This document shows, in pieces, positions 17,712 through 26,943 of a DNA stretch of 64,000 bases. Where the stretch lies: positions 3,100,001 through 3,164,000 of the forward strand of contig NZ_CP119754.1 of the NCBI RefSeq assembly GCF_029319185.1. The letters are read 5' to 3'. This DNA comes from Superficieibacter sp. HKU1. Its GTDB lineage: Bacteria > Pseudomonadota > Gammaproteobacteria > Enterobacterales > Enterobacteriaceae. Position 1 is the stretch's first letter; the number at the start of each line of letters is the position of its first letter. The notes beneath the pieces are model-generated. The model was given only the letters and a program-made list of their open reading frames with translations. It was not told the origin of the DNA and did no database searches. A program made the translations under genes and the position numbers.

Positions 17712-20700
17712 TCAGAATGACCAGCGGACATTGGCGTTAACCGCATTATCGCGGGTATCAGAGCCATATTGCCCCTGGTAACCGAGATCCAGACTGGCAG
17801 TACGAGACAGCCTGACGCTTACGCCAACATCACCCACCAGCGTATCCTCATCCACCGCGTTACCCTGAGTGACAAACGTGTCGCTGCCGGTAAACGCCAT
17901 CCGCGATGACGCCGTTTTATCGCCATAAGCATGCTGCCAGCCGAGCGAGCCATACAGGCTGACATTCTGCGGCAGTTCGGTAATACCGCGAACGCCCAGC
18001 GTGGAGAAGAAGGTGTCCATAGTGTCATTACGCACGCTCAGCGCGGCGGCACCGCCTTTTTCCTCAAAACTATCCGTGTGCAGGCGAACATAGCTCAGAT
18101 TGATGAACGGCTCGACGTTGAGTTCCGGCTGGCCAAAACGGTAAGCCGCTTCGGTGAACGCCAGCAGCGAGTTCGCATCGTAATCCGATTTCAGACGATC
18201 CGAGAAGCCGCTGAAATCAACATTCCGTTCGCCGTCGATTTTATGCCAGGTATAACCGACTGCGCCGCGCAAGGAGAACGCCTCCTGCTGTCCTGCCGCG
18301 TACAGACCGAGATGGTAGTTATCGCTGTCGATGCTGGAACGACGGCTATCGACGTCATAATCACCCCGGCTGTAGCCAAAATAGCCGCCGATGCGCACGT
18401 TGTTGTCATCCAGTTTGCGATCGGCCCCAATCAGGAAACCAGCGGTGTTGCCATCCAGCTTACCGGTATTACCGTCGCCGCTGTTTTTGCTCCATGAGCC
18501 AAACGTCTGGCCCCATACGCCGTTGTTCTGATCCTGCAGCGGCTGTACCAGAGACATCGCCATCGGCGGTACGGGCAGCGCGTCATTATCGAACACGCGC
18601 AGCATACGCTGATTCAGGACATTGAACAGTTTGTTACTGCCCGCAATCAGGTTTGACTGCATGGACGGATAGACTTCGCCTGAGAGCTGGTTAAACGCCT
18701 CACGCGCTTCTGGTGCACTTAACAACAGCAGCGAGTTATACAGCGCCAGCGAAGGACCGCTCTGGGTCAGCGTGGAAAGTGCGCCAGCGGTATTCCACTG
18801 GTTGCTGGTTTCCGCCACCGTCTGGAAAATGCCCGGCTTGCTGCCGCCTGGGTTCTCGCCACCCGGATTTCCAGCGCCGGGGCTTTCACCGCCCGGGTCA
18901 CCACCGCCGGGATTCTCACCGCCCGGGTCACCACCACCCGGATTTTCACCGCCCGGATCGCCACCGCCGGGATTCTCACCGCCCGGGTCACCACCGCCAG
19001 GATTTTCACCGCCCGTATCTTTCTGCGCGATAGTTAAGTCAACCGCATTTGCGCTCTGGTTAAGCGCCACGTCCAGGAAGGCGGATTTGGAAATCGCCGA
19101 GGCAAACTGACCGTCAATACCGCCATTTGACGTCAGGATGCGGTAGTTTTGTCCGGTCTGATAGCTGGTCTGCGGATCCAGGGCGGTTACCTGTACCTTT
19201 GCCTGGTCGCTAATGGTGGTTTTCCCCTCCACCAGCAATTGATCGCTGCGACCATCGCCTGCGATATCAACGTCGTAGAACGATTCACCGATAAAGTTAA
19301 GATAGCGCTTTAACGTCAGCGTACCGATATTGCCGTCACCCGGAGAAATATGACCGCCAGCCAAAATCTCAGTTTGTCCCAGCGTACCGTTACCGCCCAG
19401 CGTACCACCGTCTTTGATGGACGCGGCGCTGCTGTAACCCAGCCCGTTGCTGACATCCGCGCCAGCGGTGCCGTTGAGGATCAACGTACCACCGTTCTCG
19501 GCGCTGAGGGTTTGCACATCGAAAGGACTGTCTTCTTCGCGGGTATTGATGTCGCCTGCGATGATAATTTTCCCACCGCGGGCAGTAACGTTAGCCTGCA
19601 GTTGCGTCAGATCGCCAGTTAGCGTCGTCTGCCCGGCAGTATTAATTACGTCGCCTTCGCCGCTCATCGTGTTGCTGAATTCATAATTTTCTTCAGTATG
19701 GTTAAAGTACACATAGCTGCCGAAAAGTCCGCCCCGCAGATTTATTGCGGTTTGCGCGTCAATAACCCCTGCCCTGCCTGCTGCGTCAAGCGTTGGCTCA
19801 GTCAGGCCAGTGCCGGTATCCATATTGCCCCGGCTACCCACGATCAGCGCACCCCGGTTCGAACCTGAACCGGACGTTCCCAGCACCAGTTCGTTATTGC
19901 CGGCGGAGAACACCCCGCCATCGGCCACCGACAGTACGCCATTGCCGTAATCCCCTACCGCAACGCTGCTGCCGCTGGTAAAGCGTGAACCTTCACCGGC
20001 AATATATAATTCGGCGGTTTTACTCGATCCTGATACACCGTTAACCTCGACGTTGCCGACATTCACCGCCCCGCCGTTCAGTACGTCCAGATCGCCGTTA
20101 AGGGTAAGCGCGTTGGTGACATTCCACCGGGAGTTATTGCCCGTCACCGTCACTTTTGGATTGCCTTTGTCAGCCTCATCGGGCTCGAAGCCATCACCAA
20201 TGCGCGCCTGATTTGCCGTCTCCATTACCGCACCCTCTTCAATCAATACGGTGGAGCGCGCGCCTAAATCAGTCCCTACGCTGAGATAGTTGCTGGTAAC
20301 CCGGGAACCTGCTCCCATCGCAATAAGGTGGCTGTCATAACCCCGATTCGCGCCAACGACGATCTCTTTCGCGCTGGCCAGTGCGCCATCTTCGACCCGC
20401 AGCGTGGCCAGTCCGAGATTCAGGTCACCACGTAAAACATACTGATCGTTGACCGCATTTAATTCGGCATTGGGTCCTCTGACGGTTACCAGACTGTCAT
20501 AAACCTGGCCGTTAGATACCCTGCCAATATTAATGTTATAGGCGGTAATCTTGCCATTATCGATAAGCAGATTGGCGCTTTGATTACGTCCTGCATACAT
20601 ATTTCCGGTATAGCCCAGCGACTCGGTAACGGTCGATTCGCCGTCAAAAATAACATCATCAGCGCGTGCACTGTCGACAGGTGCCAAAAATAGTAGGGGT

Positions 20701-20774
20701 GCCGAGAATAACGCGAGGTAAAGTTTTGAAAGCGGTGTTTTAACCGCTAGCGGATGCGACAGATTTTCACTCAC
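17712..20774 (-). CDS. Autotransporter (type V secretion) outer membrane protein
   Basis: This is a classical monomeric autotransporter of 1020 residues. An N-terminal signal peptide (positive start, hydrophobic LYLALFSAPLLFL, cleavage likely after ARA near residue 38) is followed by a Gly/Asn/Thr-rich beta-helix passenger to about residue 580. A Pro/Gly repeat linker (about 587-646) leads to a C-terminal translocator barrel (about 735-1020) that begins near NGVWGQTFGSW and ends NANVRWSF, the usual terminal Phe. No protease-like GDSGS motif was seen, so an adhesin or biofilm role is more likely than a serine protease, but the ligand is unknown. It follows a small lipoprotein gene on the same strand. 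It is absent from this position in E. coli K-12. Confidence 0.9.
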   Translation of the reverse strand: MSENLSHPLAVKTPLSKLYLALFSAPLLFLAPVDSARADDVIFDGESTVTESLGYTGNMYAGRNQSANLLIDNGKITAYNINIGRVSNGQVYDSLVTVRGPNAELNAVNDQYVLRGDLNLGLATLRVEDGALASAKEIVVGANRGYDSHLIAMGAGSRVTSNYLSVGTDLGARSTVLIEEGAVMETANQARIGDGFEPDEADKGNPKVTVTGNNSRWNVTNALTLNGDLDVLNGGAVNVGNVEVNGVSGSSKTAELYIAGEGSRFTSGSSVAVGDYGNGVLSVADGGVFSAGNNELVLGTSGSGSNRGALIVGSRGNMDTGTGLTEPTLDAAGRAGVIDAQTAINLRGGLFGSYVYFNHTEENYEFSNTMSGEGDVINTAGQTTLTGDLTQLQANVTARGGKIIIAGDINTREEDSPFDVQTLSAENGGTLILNGTAGADVSNGLGYSSAASIKDGGTLGGNGTLGQTEILAGGHISPGDGNIGTLTLKRYLNFIGESFYDVDIAGDGRSDQLLVEGKTTISDQAKVQVTALDPQTSYQTGQNYRILTSNGGIDGQFASAISKSAFLDVALNQSANAVDLTIAQKDTGGENPGGGDPGGENPGGGDPGGENPGGGDPGGENPGGGDPGGESPGAGNPGGENPGGSKPGIFQTVAETSNQWNTAGALSTLTQSGPSLALYNSLLLLSAPEAREAFNQLSGEVYPSMQSNLIAGSNKLFNVLNQRMLRVFDNDALPVPPMAMSLVQPLQDQNNGVWGQTFGSWSKNSGDGNTGKLDGNTAGFLIGADRKLDDNNVRIGGYFGYSRGDYDVDSRRSSIDSDNYHLGLYAAGQQEAFSLRGAVGYTWHKIDGERNVDFSGFSDRLKSDYDANSLLAFTEAAYRFGQPELNVEPFINLSYVRLHTDSFEEKGGAAALSVRNDTMDTFFSTLGVRGITELPQNVSLYGSLGWQHAYGDKTASSRMAFTGSDTFVTQGNAVDEDTLVGDVGVSVRLSRTASLDLGYQGQYGSDTRDNAVNANVRWSF
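18838..19017 (-). repeat. 30-bp tandem repeat encoding a Pro/Gly linker
   Basis: Six 30-bp units encode the decapeptide GGENPGGGDP (four near-identical copies) plus two diverged units GGESPGAGNP and GGENPGGSKP. The unit is a multiple of three, so gain or loss of copies keeps the autotransporter in frame and changes only the distance between passenger and barrel. Confidence 0.9.
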
Positions 20775-20939
20775 GGGCTTTCTCCGTTTTTTATTAGCGT
20801 GATATCGCGAAGGTCGCTGTTATAAAAAATCCAGTTCACCACGATGTTTAACCCGTTATTTCGCGAAAGCAGGCTTGCAGGTTTACTTGTCAGCGCAGCG
20901 AGAGCTTATTGTTTTCTCTCGCGTCGCCAGGCAGTGGCC

Positions 20940-20960
20940 GGGAACAGTAACATTGTTCCC
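20940..20960 (-). terminator. Hairpin between lipoprotein and autotransporter genes
   Basis: Perfect arms GGGAACA/TGTTCCC lie just past the lipoprotein stop. No T-run follows, so it may be a processing or stabilising hairpin rather than a full terminator. Confidence 0.4.
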
Positions 20961-20968
20961 GTAACAGA

Positions 20969-21283
20969 TTATTTATGGGTAACTATTGGCACGCAGGTTG
21001 GCGCACTTAATGTTGGCGCAGAACCTAAAATGCCCGGCATCATCAGTGATGAACAATCAAAAATTCGCCCTTTTTCGGTCGTCGCCCGATAAGAAAGTTT
21101 TTGCCCGCCCAGCGCATCAGGCTGCGCGCCATTCACATTCGTTACGGTAATTTCATCGGATGAACCAAGGCCCAGCATTTTTGCTGTTTCCGCTTGCAGC
21201 AACGGAACTGCCTGATCGGTTTTCATTGTGGAACAACCCGCTATCATCATCGTAGTGGTTAAAGCGATGAGTACTTTTTTCAT
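20969..21283 (-). CDS. Small lipoprotein upstream of the autotransporter
   Basis: The 104-residue product starts MKKVLIALTTTMMIAGCSTM, a lipoprotein signal peptide with lipobox IAGC and the acylated Cys at about residue 17. Serine at +2 suggests outer-membrane sorting by Lol rules. The mature part is short with two more cysteines (FDCSS and APTCVPI) that could form a disulfide. I do not recognise a named family. It lies 194 nt upstream of the autotransporter on the same strand, and divergent from the response regulator, so a shared surface function is a reasonable guess only. Confidence 0.8.
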   Translation of the reverse strand: MKKVLIALTTTMMIAGCSTMKTDQAVPLLQAETAKMLGLGSSDEITVTNVNGAQPDALGGQKLSYRATTEKGRIFDCSSLMMPGILGSAPTLSAPTCVPIVTHK

Positions 21284-21461
21284 AAATTATCCTTTTTCTC
21301 CAGACAGTTGCAAACGCTGAATGGCTTTATATTTTCTTATACCAACATCCTGAGATAATATATTTTGCTTTCCTAAACAAAAAAACCCTCCTAAAGTAGG
21401 GAAGGTTCATTAATAAAATTCGTCAGTTTTTTCTGAGACCCACAGTGAAAAGGAGAGACCT

Positions 21462-22094
21462 TTGCACCAGGATTATGCGTTGGTCGTCGATGACCATCCG
21501 TTAGTCGCCAGCGGTATTGCCAATTTCCTCAATACGCATTGTCAATTTAAAAAGGCGTGCGTGGTAACCTCCGAGGATAATTGCTACCGTCATATTTTGG
21601 ACTACGGCCCCCCACGTTTATTGGTTATTGACTTTTGGCTCTCTTCCGGCACCGCTTTGAAATTACTTAAAGAAATAAAAGAACGCTATCCTAAGGTACG
21701 TCTGCTGGTTGTCAGTGGTGATGAAAATAACGAACTATGTTTAAAAGTACGACATGCTGGCGGGCATGGTTTCGTGCTGAAAAACGAGTCGCCAGAAAAA
21801 TTCGCGCGGGCGGTAATGGCACTGAAAGAAAATAAAGAATGGTTTCCGGTAGATGATCCAGCAGCGGTAGTAAGCGATAATGATTTGCTGCGGAAATTTA
21901 ACTTAACGCCGCGCCAGATAGACGTTATCAATATGATGATGCGCGGCTTACCAAATAAAAGGATCGCGTCACAACTCTCAATTTCTGAGCCTACCGTAAA
22001 AGAGCATATTAGCAATATCCTGAAAAAAATTGGCGTCAATAGCCGGGTTGAGGCCATCACTCTGCTCCACAGCAAGCGTGGGTCATCGCAATGA
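21462..22094 (+). CDS. NarL/FixJ-type response regulator
   Basis: This 210-residue protein combines a receiver domain (acidic pocket VVDDHP near residue 8; phospho-acceptor Asp in VIDFWLSSG near 54; switch Ser in VVSGDE; Lys in LKNESP) with a C-terminal LuxR-type helix-turn-helix (LTPRQIDVINMMMRGLPNKRIASQLSISEPTVKEHISNILKKIGV). The start is a TTG at 21462 with AAAAGGAGA about 6-8 nt upstream; no in-frame ATG fits before the receiver domain. Its last codon overlaps the start of the kinase gene by 4 nt, so the two are coupled. It is divergent from the lipoprotein-autotransporter pair, which are the obvious candidate targets. Confidence 0.92.
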   Translation: MHQDYALVVDDHPLVASGIANFLNTHCQFKKACVVTSEDNCYRHILDYGPPRLLVIDFWLSSGTALKLLKEIKERYPKVRLLVVSGDENNELCLKVRHAGGHGFVLKNESPEKFARAVMALKENKEWFPVDDPAAVVSDNDLLRKFNLTPRQIDVINMMMRGLPNKRIASQLSISEPTVKEHISNILKKIGVNSRVEAITLLHSKRGSSQ

Positions 22095-23872
22095 TTTTTT
22101 CTCAGGATTTACAAAAAGATGGCATTTCTTCTCGTGCGCAGATCAGCATGCTCGACAACACGTTTCTGCGCCTGGTTTTCAGTTTTTCCGCCGTGCCTTT
22201 TGTTGGTATTCCCTTCGCGATCTGGCTTTATTTACTGGACGATGAACTGGGTCCGACGATTGCCTGGATAATCTTTTACCTGTTCTGCGCCGTCGCCATC
22301 AGAATATGGCATCGCCATTATCTGCGTGATAGCCAGGAACATGAGGCAGATGCCGTATTACGCCGCTGGCTACCGCGGGTTAATAATATCGCGTTCATCC
22401 ATGGGCTAGGTATCTCGTCGCTCTATGCCATTATGCCGCAAACGCGTAATTTCGATTTTTTCCTGCTACTTAATATCAGCATTGCCGCCATTGTCGCCGC
22501 TAATGCAACCCATTTGACCCCGGTGATCAGCACCTTCACCCGCTTTTTCTTCGCCTCCTGGGGAGTATTAATTTTTGGCATGCTCTGGCGGCTTAACGAC
22601 GCTATGGTCATCGTGTTGATGCTGAACCTGCTGTATGGTTTTGCCATTTACCGTCACGCCTTAACGTCGCATGCATTTTTCATCCAGCAGGCGCGGCTTG
22701 AAGAACAAAGCTCCCGCCTGGCGGAACAGTTTCGTCAGGCCAAAGAAGAGGCGGAACAGGCGTTGCTGGATAAAAACCAGTTTCTGACCACTGCCAGCCA
22801 CGATCTGCGCCAGCCGGTGCATGCGATGGGATTTCTTATTGAAGCGATTATTCACAAAAATCAGGATGACACCCTCACGCCACAACTGTTGGATCTGCAA
22901 CAAAGCGTGCGTTCAGTACACCTGATGTTCAATTCGCTGCTCGATCTCAGCAAAATAGAATCCGGCAACGTCAGTATTGCCACCACGCGGGTGGATATCG
23001 GTGCCCTGCTCAATTCAGTGATAGCCTTGTTTCGTGAAGAGGCCAATAGCCGTTCGTTGACCCTGCGCATCTGGCGACCCAAACGACGCATTATCGTGAT
23101 GGGCGATCCGCTACTCATGCGGCAATCGCTGATTAACCTGATACAAAATGCGCTGCGCTATACACAACAAGGTGGCGTGCTGGTCGCCATTCGTCCGCGC
23201 GGAGCGGAGTGCCTGACAGAAGTCTGGGATACCGGCGTAGGTATCGCCGATGAAGAGAAAGGCAAGATTTTCTCCCCTTACTATCGCCCCGAACTGGCAT
23301 GGAAAATCGACAGTGCCGGTCACGGCCTGGGGCTGGCCGTCGTCGCACGCTGCGCCAAGCTGATGAAGGTCAGGTACGGTATGCATTCTGTTGAAGGGAA
23401 AGGCTCGCGGTTCTGGATGCGTTTTACCCAGTACGTCGGGGACGAAAATATGCCTGAAAGCCTGCCTGCCGGGGAAAATACGATTGCACCCGCGCGCTAT
23501 GCGCCGCTGCGCGGTTCCTGCCTGGTGGTGGATGACGATCCGCTGGTCACCTCGGCGTGGGAAAGTTTGATGAGTACCTGGGGGATCACGGTGCGCTGTG
23601 CGGCCTCTGCGGGGGAGGCTTTCGCCATCATTGATGAGGGTTTCAGGCCGTTTGCCGTGCTGTGCGATCAGCGCCTGCGATCCGGTGAGAGTGGCTTTGA
23701 TGTTCTTAAAGCGCTGTTCGAACGTCTGCCGGAGGTGAGCGGCGCGATGGTCAGCGGCGAATTCAATTCGCCAACGTTGCAGGAGGCCGAGGAGGAAGGC
23801 TATCTGGTGCTGCGCAAGCCGCTGGAGCCTGCGAAGCTGTATGCCCTTTTGACGCAGTGGAGCACGCGTTAG
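22091..23872 (+). CDS. Hybrid sensor histidine kinase
   Basis: This 593-residue membrane kinase has about six hydrophobic segments in residues 25-205, then a coiled coil (about 210-245, EEQSSRLAEQFRQAKEEAEQALLDKNQF). The H-box is TTASHDLRQPVHAMGF near residue 240. The ATPase domain follows, with N-box LINLIQNALRYT, G1 VWDTGVGIADEE and G2 GHGLGLAVVARCA. A C-terminal receiver domain (from about 475; VVDDDP, CDQRL, LRKPLEP) ends the protein. There is no HPt domain, so the receiver may modulate the kinase instead of forming a full relay. The sensor region is membrane-embedded with no large periplasmic loop. Its stop overlaps the convergent VWA gene by 4 bp. Confidence 0.92.
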   Translation: MIFSQDLQKDGISSRAQISMLDNTFLRLVFSFSAVPFVGIPFAIWLYLLDDELGPTIAWIIFYLFCAVAIRIWHRHYLRDSQEHEADAVLRRWLPRVNNIAFIHGLGISSLYAIMPQTRNFDFFLLLNISIAAIVAANATHLTPVISTFTRFFFASWGVLIFGMLWRLNDAMVIVLMLNLLYGFAIYRHALTSHAFFIQQARLEEQSSRLAEQFRQAKEEAEQALLDKNQFLTTASHDLRQPVHAMGFLIEAIIHKNQDDTLTPQLLDLQQSVRSVHLMFNSLLDLSKIESGNVSIATTRVDIGALLNSVIALFREEANSRSLTLRIWRPKRRIIVMGDPLLMRQSLINLIQNALRYTQQGGVLVAIRPRGAECLTEVWDTGVGIADEEKGKIFSPYYRPELAWKIDSAGHGLGLAVVARCAKLMKVRYGMHSVEGKGSRFWMRFTQYVGDENMPESLPAGENTIAPARYAPLRGSCLVVDDDPLVTSAWESLMSTWGITVRCAASAGEAFAIIDEGFRPFAVLCDQRLRSGESGFDVLKALFERLPEVSGAMVSGEFNSPTLQEAEEEGYLVLRKPLEPAKLYALLTQWSTR

Positions 23873-25680
23873 CTCAACTGAAACACTTTCCCGCGCGGCA
23901 CAAAAGGCAAGCGCCTCCCCTGCGGTAACAGCCACGCATGTTCCATTGCCACGCTTATCCGATCTTCACAATAGCCGTCGGTGATCACCAGCACCGGCCC
24001 GCCTTTGGGAAAATCGCCTTTCATCGCCAGCGCGCTGAGCATGTCTATTCCCGGCTGTAGCACGGTACCGCCGCGCCCCTGAAGGGCGAAATGATGTAAA
24101 AGCTGCTCTGGCGGCACCCAGCCGCGATCGTACGCTCTGGCATCACAGCAAATAAAACGTACCGCAAAAACCTCCCGCGCCAGAGAATAGCTGGCAATCG
24201 CGCCCAGCGCTTTGCCCAGCAGCTGCGGATCCATTGAACCTGAGGTGTCGAGCACGACGCCAAACACCCGCGAACGGCGCTCCTCTTCTGAGGGTTTCAT
24301 TATTGCCGGACGTGGAATGGCGGGCGTGGCGCTCTGGCGACGCGAGGGCCGGGCGTAGCTGCGCCGCTGTTCCGGCGGTGGAAAATGCTCGTCAAACCAC
24401 TCTGCCAGCGCCACATCCCACGGCACCGGCGGCTGGGCCAGACTGCGGATCTCTTCGATAAGGCCCGCCGGCAGCGTTCCGCGCGTCGGGGCATAAAGAC
24501 AGCGGTCCAGCCCCTGATACAGCGCCCGCCGACACCAGGCTTCGGCATCGGTAAACCGGCTTTCATTTTCTTCCGTCAGGATGTCGCCCCCGGCACGCCC
24601 GCGCAGGGTGATTAACTTGCGCGACTGACGCATATTCTGCGCCAGCGCATCGTAGATCTCTTCCGCCGACATCATGCTGAACTGGGGATCGTAAAGCAGC
24701 CCCAGTTCTGGTGGCGTGCCGACCTGCATCTGGATCAGCCAGTCGTTGATAATAAAATCGCAGGCGACGTTCCACAGTTCAGCATCGCGTCCGCGACGGC
24801 GCGAGGCGTGGTTCAGCCCCGCATGCAACAGTTCATGCGCGAAGACGAACACCAGTTCATCATGCTGCAGGCGGGCGTGAGGGTTAATCCAGATCTTGCC
24901 GATGCTGACGTCAATCGCCGCCACGGCAATGTCGTACTGGCTGCAAAGCTGGCCGTCCTCTTCGATATCAAAACTGGCGGCCAGCGCACCCAACAGCGGA
25001 TAAAGCGTCATAATGTGCTGACGCGCTTTCTGCGCCGCGCTCATTTTGTACTGGCTGCGATCGGAAGGTTGATAGCCCCCCGCCTGCTCCAGCGCCAGAC
25101 TCACGCTATTGCTTAGTCCGTCAGCCAGCAGCATTTTCCAGTCGGGAGGCGAAGAATAGTATTTCTTCGGCGTGGAAAAATGAAAGCAGCTTTGTTCACC
25201 GCCGCAGTAGCGCATATGCCACTGATACAGCTCATCCGCGATGCCCTCTTCGCGCATCTGGCGAAAAAGCGCGTCGGCATCCGCGTGGTTTCCCTGCGGA
25301 AAGGGAAAAGACTGTAACTCTTCCGGCAACGGGCCGATTTTCAGCTCGTCGCAAAAGCGCATCATGGCGATCAGCACTGCCAGCTCCCATTGCAGCGCGG
25401 GCGCTGGCGCAGGGTCGCGGATCAGACCAAAGCCGAGCGCCGACAGCGCCTGGGCGATCATCCGCGCCCACTGCTCAGGCGTGGCATGCCGCTTTGCATT
25501 GAGCCATAAATAGCCGTCGTTGCCGATACTTAACCAGCCTTTCGAAGAGACGCAGGTACGGTCATGGTCAAAACGCTCGTACACCCGCGACCACATCGGC
25601 GCAAACAGCGGATGTTTCGCCACGATAGCAATGCCCGCTTTGCACGCCTCAAGCGCCGGATTGCGCACCGCTTTACTCAT
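23869..25680 (-). CDS. VWA-like metallopeptidase-domain protein (DUF2201 type)
   Basis: This 603-residue cytoplasmic protein pairs two parts. An N-terminal/central region carries the zinc-peptidase-like motif HELLH at 282-286 with another His at 291 (HELLHAGLNH). A C-terminal von Willebrand A-like domain has the metal-site motif DTSGSM at 478-483. The layout matches the DUF2201_N/DUF2201 family, whose biochemical role is not established. It overlaps the upstream MoxR-type ATPase gene by 4 nt, and MoxR-VWA pairs commonly act as a chaperone module inserting cofactors or remodelling partners. The substrate is unknown. It is not present here in E. coli K-12. Confidence 0.88.
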   Translation of the reverse strand: MSKAVRNPALEACKAGIAIVAKHPLFAPMWSRVYERFDHDRTCVSSKGWLSIGNDGYLWLNAKRHATPEQWARMIAQALSALGFGLIRDPAPAPALQWELAVLIAMMRFCDELKIGPLPEELQSFPFPQGNHADADALFRQMREEGIADELYQWHMRYCGGEQSCFHFSTPKKYYSSPPDWKMLLADGLSNSVSLALEQAGGYQPSDRSQYKMSAAQKARQHIMTLYPLLGALAASFDIEEDGQLCSQYDIAVAAIDVSIGKIWINPHARLQHDELVFVFAHELLHAGLNHASRRRGRDAELWNVACDFIINDWLIQMQVGTPPELGLLYDPQFSMMSAEEIYDALAQNMRQSRKLITLRGRAGGDILTEENESRFTDAEAWCRRALYQGLDRCLYAPTRGTLPAGLIEEIRSLAQPPVPWDVALAEWFDEHFPPPEQRRSYARPSRRQSATPAIPRPAIMKPSEEERRSRVFGVVLDTSGSMDPQLLGKALGAIASYSLAREVFAVRFICCDARAYDRGWVPPEQLLHHFALQGRGGTVLQPGIDMLSALAMKGDFPKGGPVLVITDGYCEDRISVAMEHAWLLPQGRRLPFVPRGKVFQLS

Positions 25681-26744
25681 GACGATTTTGCCCGTGCCGC
25701 CAGACGAGGCAAATCGCGCGCCACCTCAATCAAAAACCAGGCAGGTAATTTTTTACCATTTTCATCCTCGCTCATCACCGACTGGGCAATCTCCACGCTA
25801 ATGCGCGCCAGGGTTTTCAGGCAATCTTTCGCCTGCACCGCCAGCCGTTTGTGCTCGCTGCGCAGGGATTGATCGTCAACCGGCAACTCTTTATACAGAT
25901 AAGAGCGGAATGACTGGGCCAGAAAATAGAGCACGTCGCGATCGGCAGGATCGTCCGGCCACACCGCGTCACCTTTTAAAATCGCCGTGACCGTATGCTT
26001 CTGGCGGATTTGCTTAACAAAACCTTTGAAGCTGCCTGCATGTGCCGGAGAGAGCAGCCCGTAAATCAGCGCCTCGAGCATTTCGACCGGGATATCTTCA
26101 CCGAAGGAGAACAGCGCATCCGACAGCATATGCCAGCTGCGCGGCGTGGAAAAAGGCTCCTCGTGTTTTGGCGGTTCATTCCAGAGCTGATCCGGGCGCA
26201 GCTGGATGTATTCCACCACCCACGGATGAAGCCCGGCGTCATTAATCGCCCAACGCAGCCACTGGCGATGATCGGCACGTAAGTGAACGTGTACCATACG
26301 GTTAATCAGCGCCGATGGCATCGGTTTAACAATCGCGGCATCTTTTGCCCGGTTCCCGGCACCGATGACCACCGTGCCTTCCGGCAGGCGATATTCACCG
26401 ATACGCTGTTCCAGGATCAGGGAATAGAACGCTTTCTGGATTTCATGTGAAGAAGCGTTGAGCTCATCCAGAAACAGTACAAAGGGTTTTTGGCGCACGA
26501 TATTCGCGGGCGGATAAAAACGCGAACACTGGCCGTCAATTTGCGGGATACCGAGAAGATCTTCCGGCGCCAGCTGGCTTCCGAGCAGGGAAACGCACTC
26601 CATCCCCACTTCATCGGCGAAACGCCTTACCAGCGCACTTTTACCAATCCCCGGCGCGCCCCACAGAAACACAGGACGGGTGATGGCAACGTTAAGGAGA
26701 AAATCAAACGTTTGTTCAGGGGTTAGCTGAATCGCAGACTGCAT
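25677..26744 (-). CDS. MoxR-type AAA+ ATPase
   Basis: This 355-residue AAA+ ATPase has Walker A GAPGIGKSA at about residues 29-37, Walker B FVLFLDELN near 92 and a sensor region VVIGAGNRAKD near 125. The start at 26744 (MQSAIQLTPEQTF) has AAAAGGAA at good spacing; a TTG ten codons earlier is less likely. It is coupled by a 4-nt overlap to the VWA/metallopeptidase gene. Together they look like a MoxR-VWA remodelling pair of unknown client. Confidence 0.9.
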   Translation of the reverse strand: MQSAIQLTPEQTFDFLLNVAITRPVFLWGAPGIGKSALVRRFADEVGMECVSLLGSQLAPEDLLGIPQIDGQCSRFYPPANIVRQKPFVLFLDELNASSHEIQKAFYSLILEQRIGEYRLPEGTVVIGAGNRAKDAAIVKPMPSALINRMVHVHLRADHRQWLRWAINDAGLHPWVVEYIQLRPDQLWNEPPKHEEPFSTPRSWHMLSDALFSFGEDIPVEMLEALIYGLLSPAHAGSFKGFVKQIRQKHTVTAILKGDAVWPDDPADRDVLYFLAQSFRSYLYKELPVDDQSLRSEHKRLAVQAKDCLKTLARISVEIAQSVMSEDENGKKLPAWFLIEVARDLPRLAARAKSS

Positions 26745-26943
26745 GCGGTGATTCCTTTTCGTCGTTATGCACAATTTTCAGCATAACCTTTTAAAATACG
26801 CCTCACCGGCGTCACCGCAACTGCTAAAAAAAGCAGTGGCCTTTATAAATTCCGAATTTTGCCCCGTCCCTTAACGCCATATGGAATAATTATTCCACTA
26901 TTCGCATACTTATGCTTTCGCCTTGCAACAGGGATAGTTTGCT

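Noticed and set aside
18838..19017. Repeat array considered as CRISPR
   Set aside because: Units are contiguous 30-bp tandem copies without spacers and lie inside a protein-coding frame.
20844..21092. 82-codon plus-strand frame near the lipoprotein
   Set aside because: It overlaps the lipoprotein gene antisense and has no ribosome site or signal; it probably does not encode a protein.
23111..23935. 274-codon open frame on the minus strand
   Set aside because: It is antisense to the hybrid kinase catalytic region; kinase motifs are all in the plus frame.
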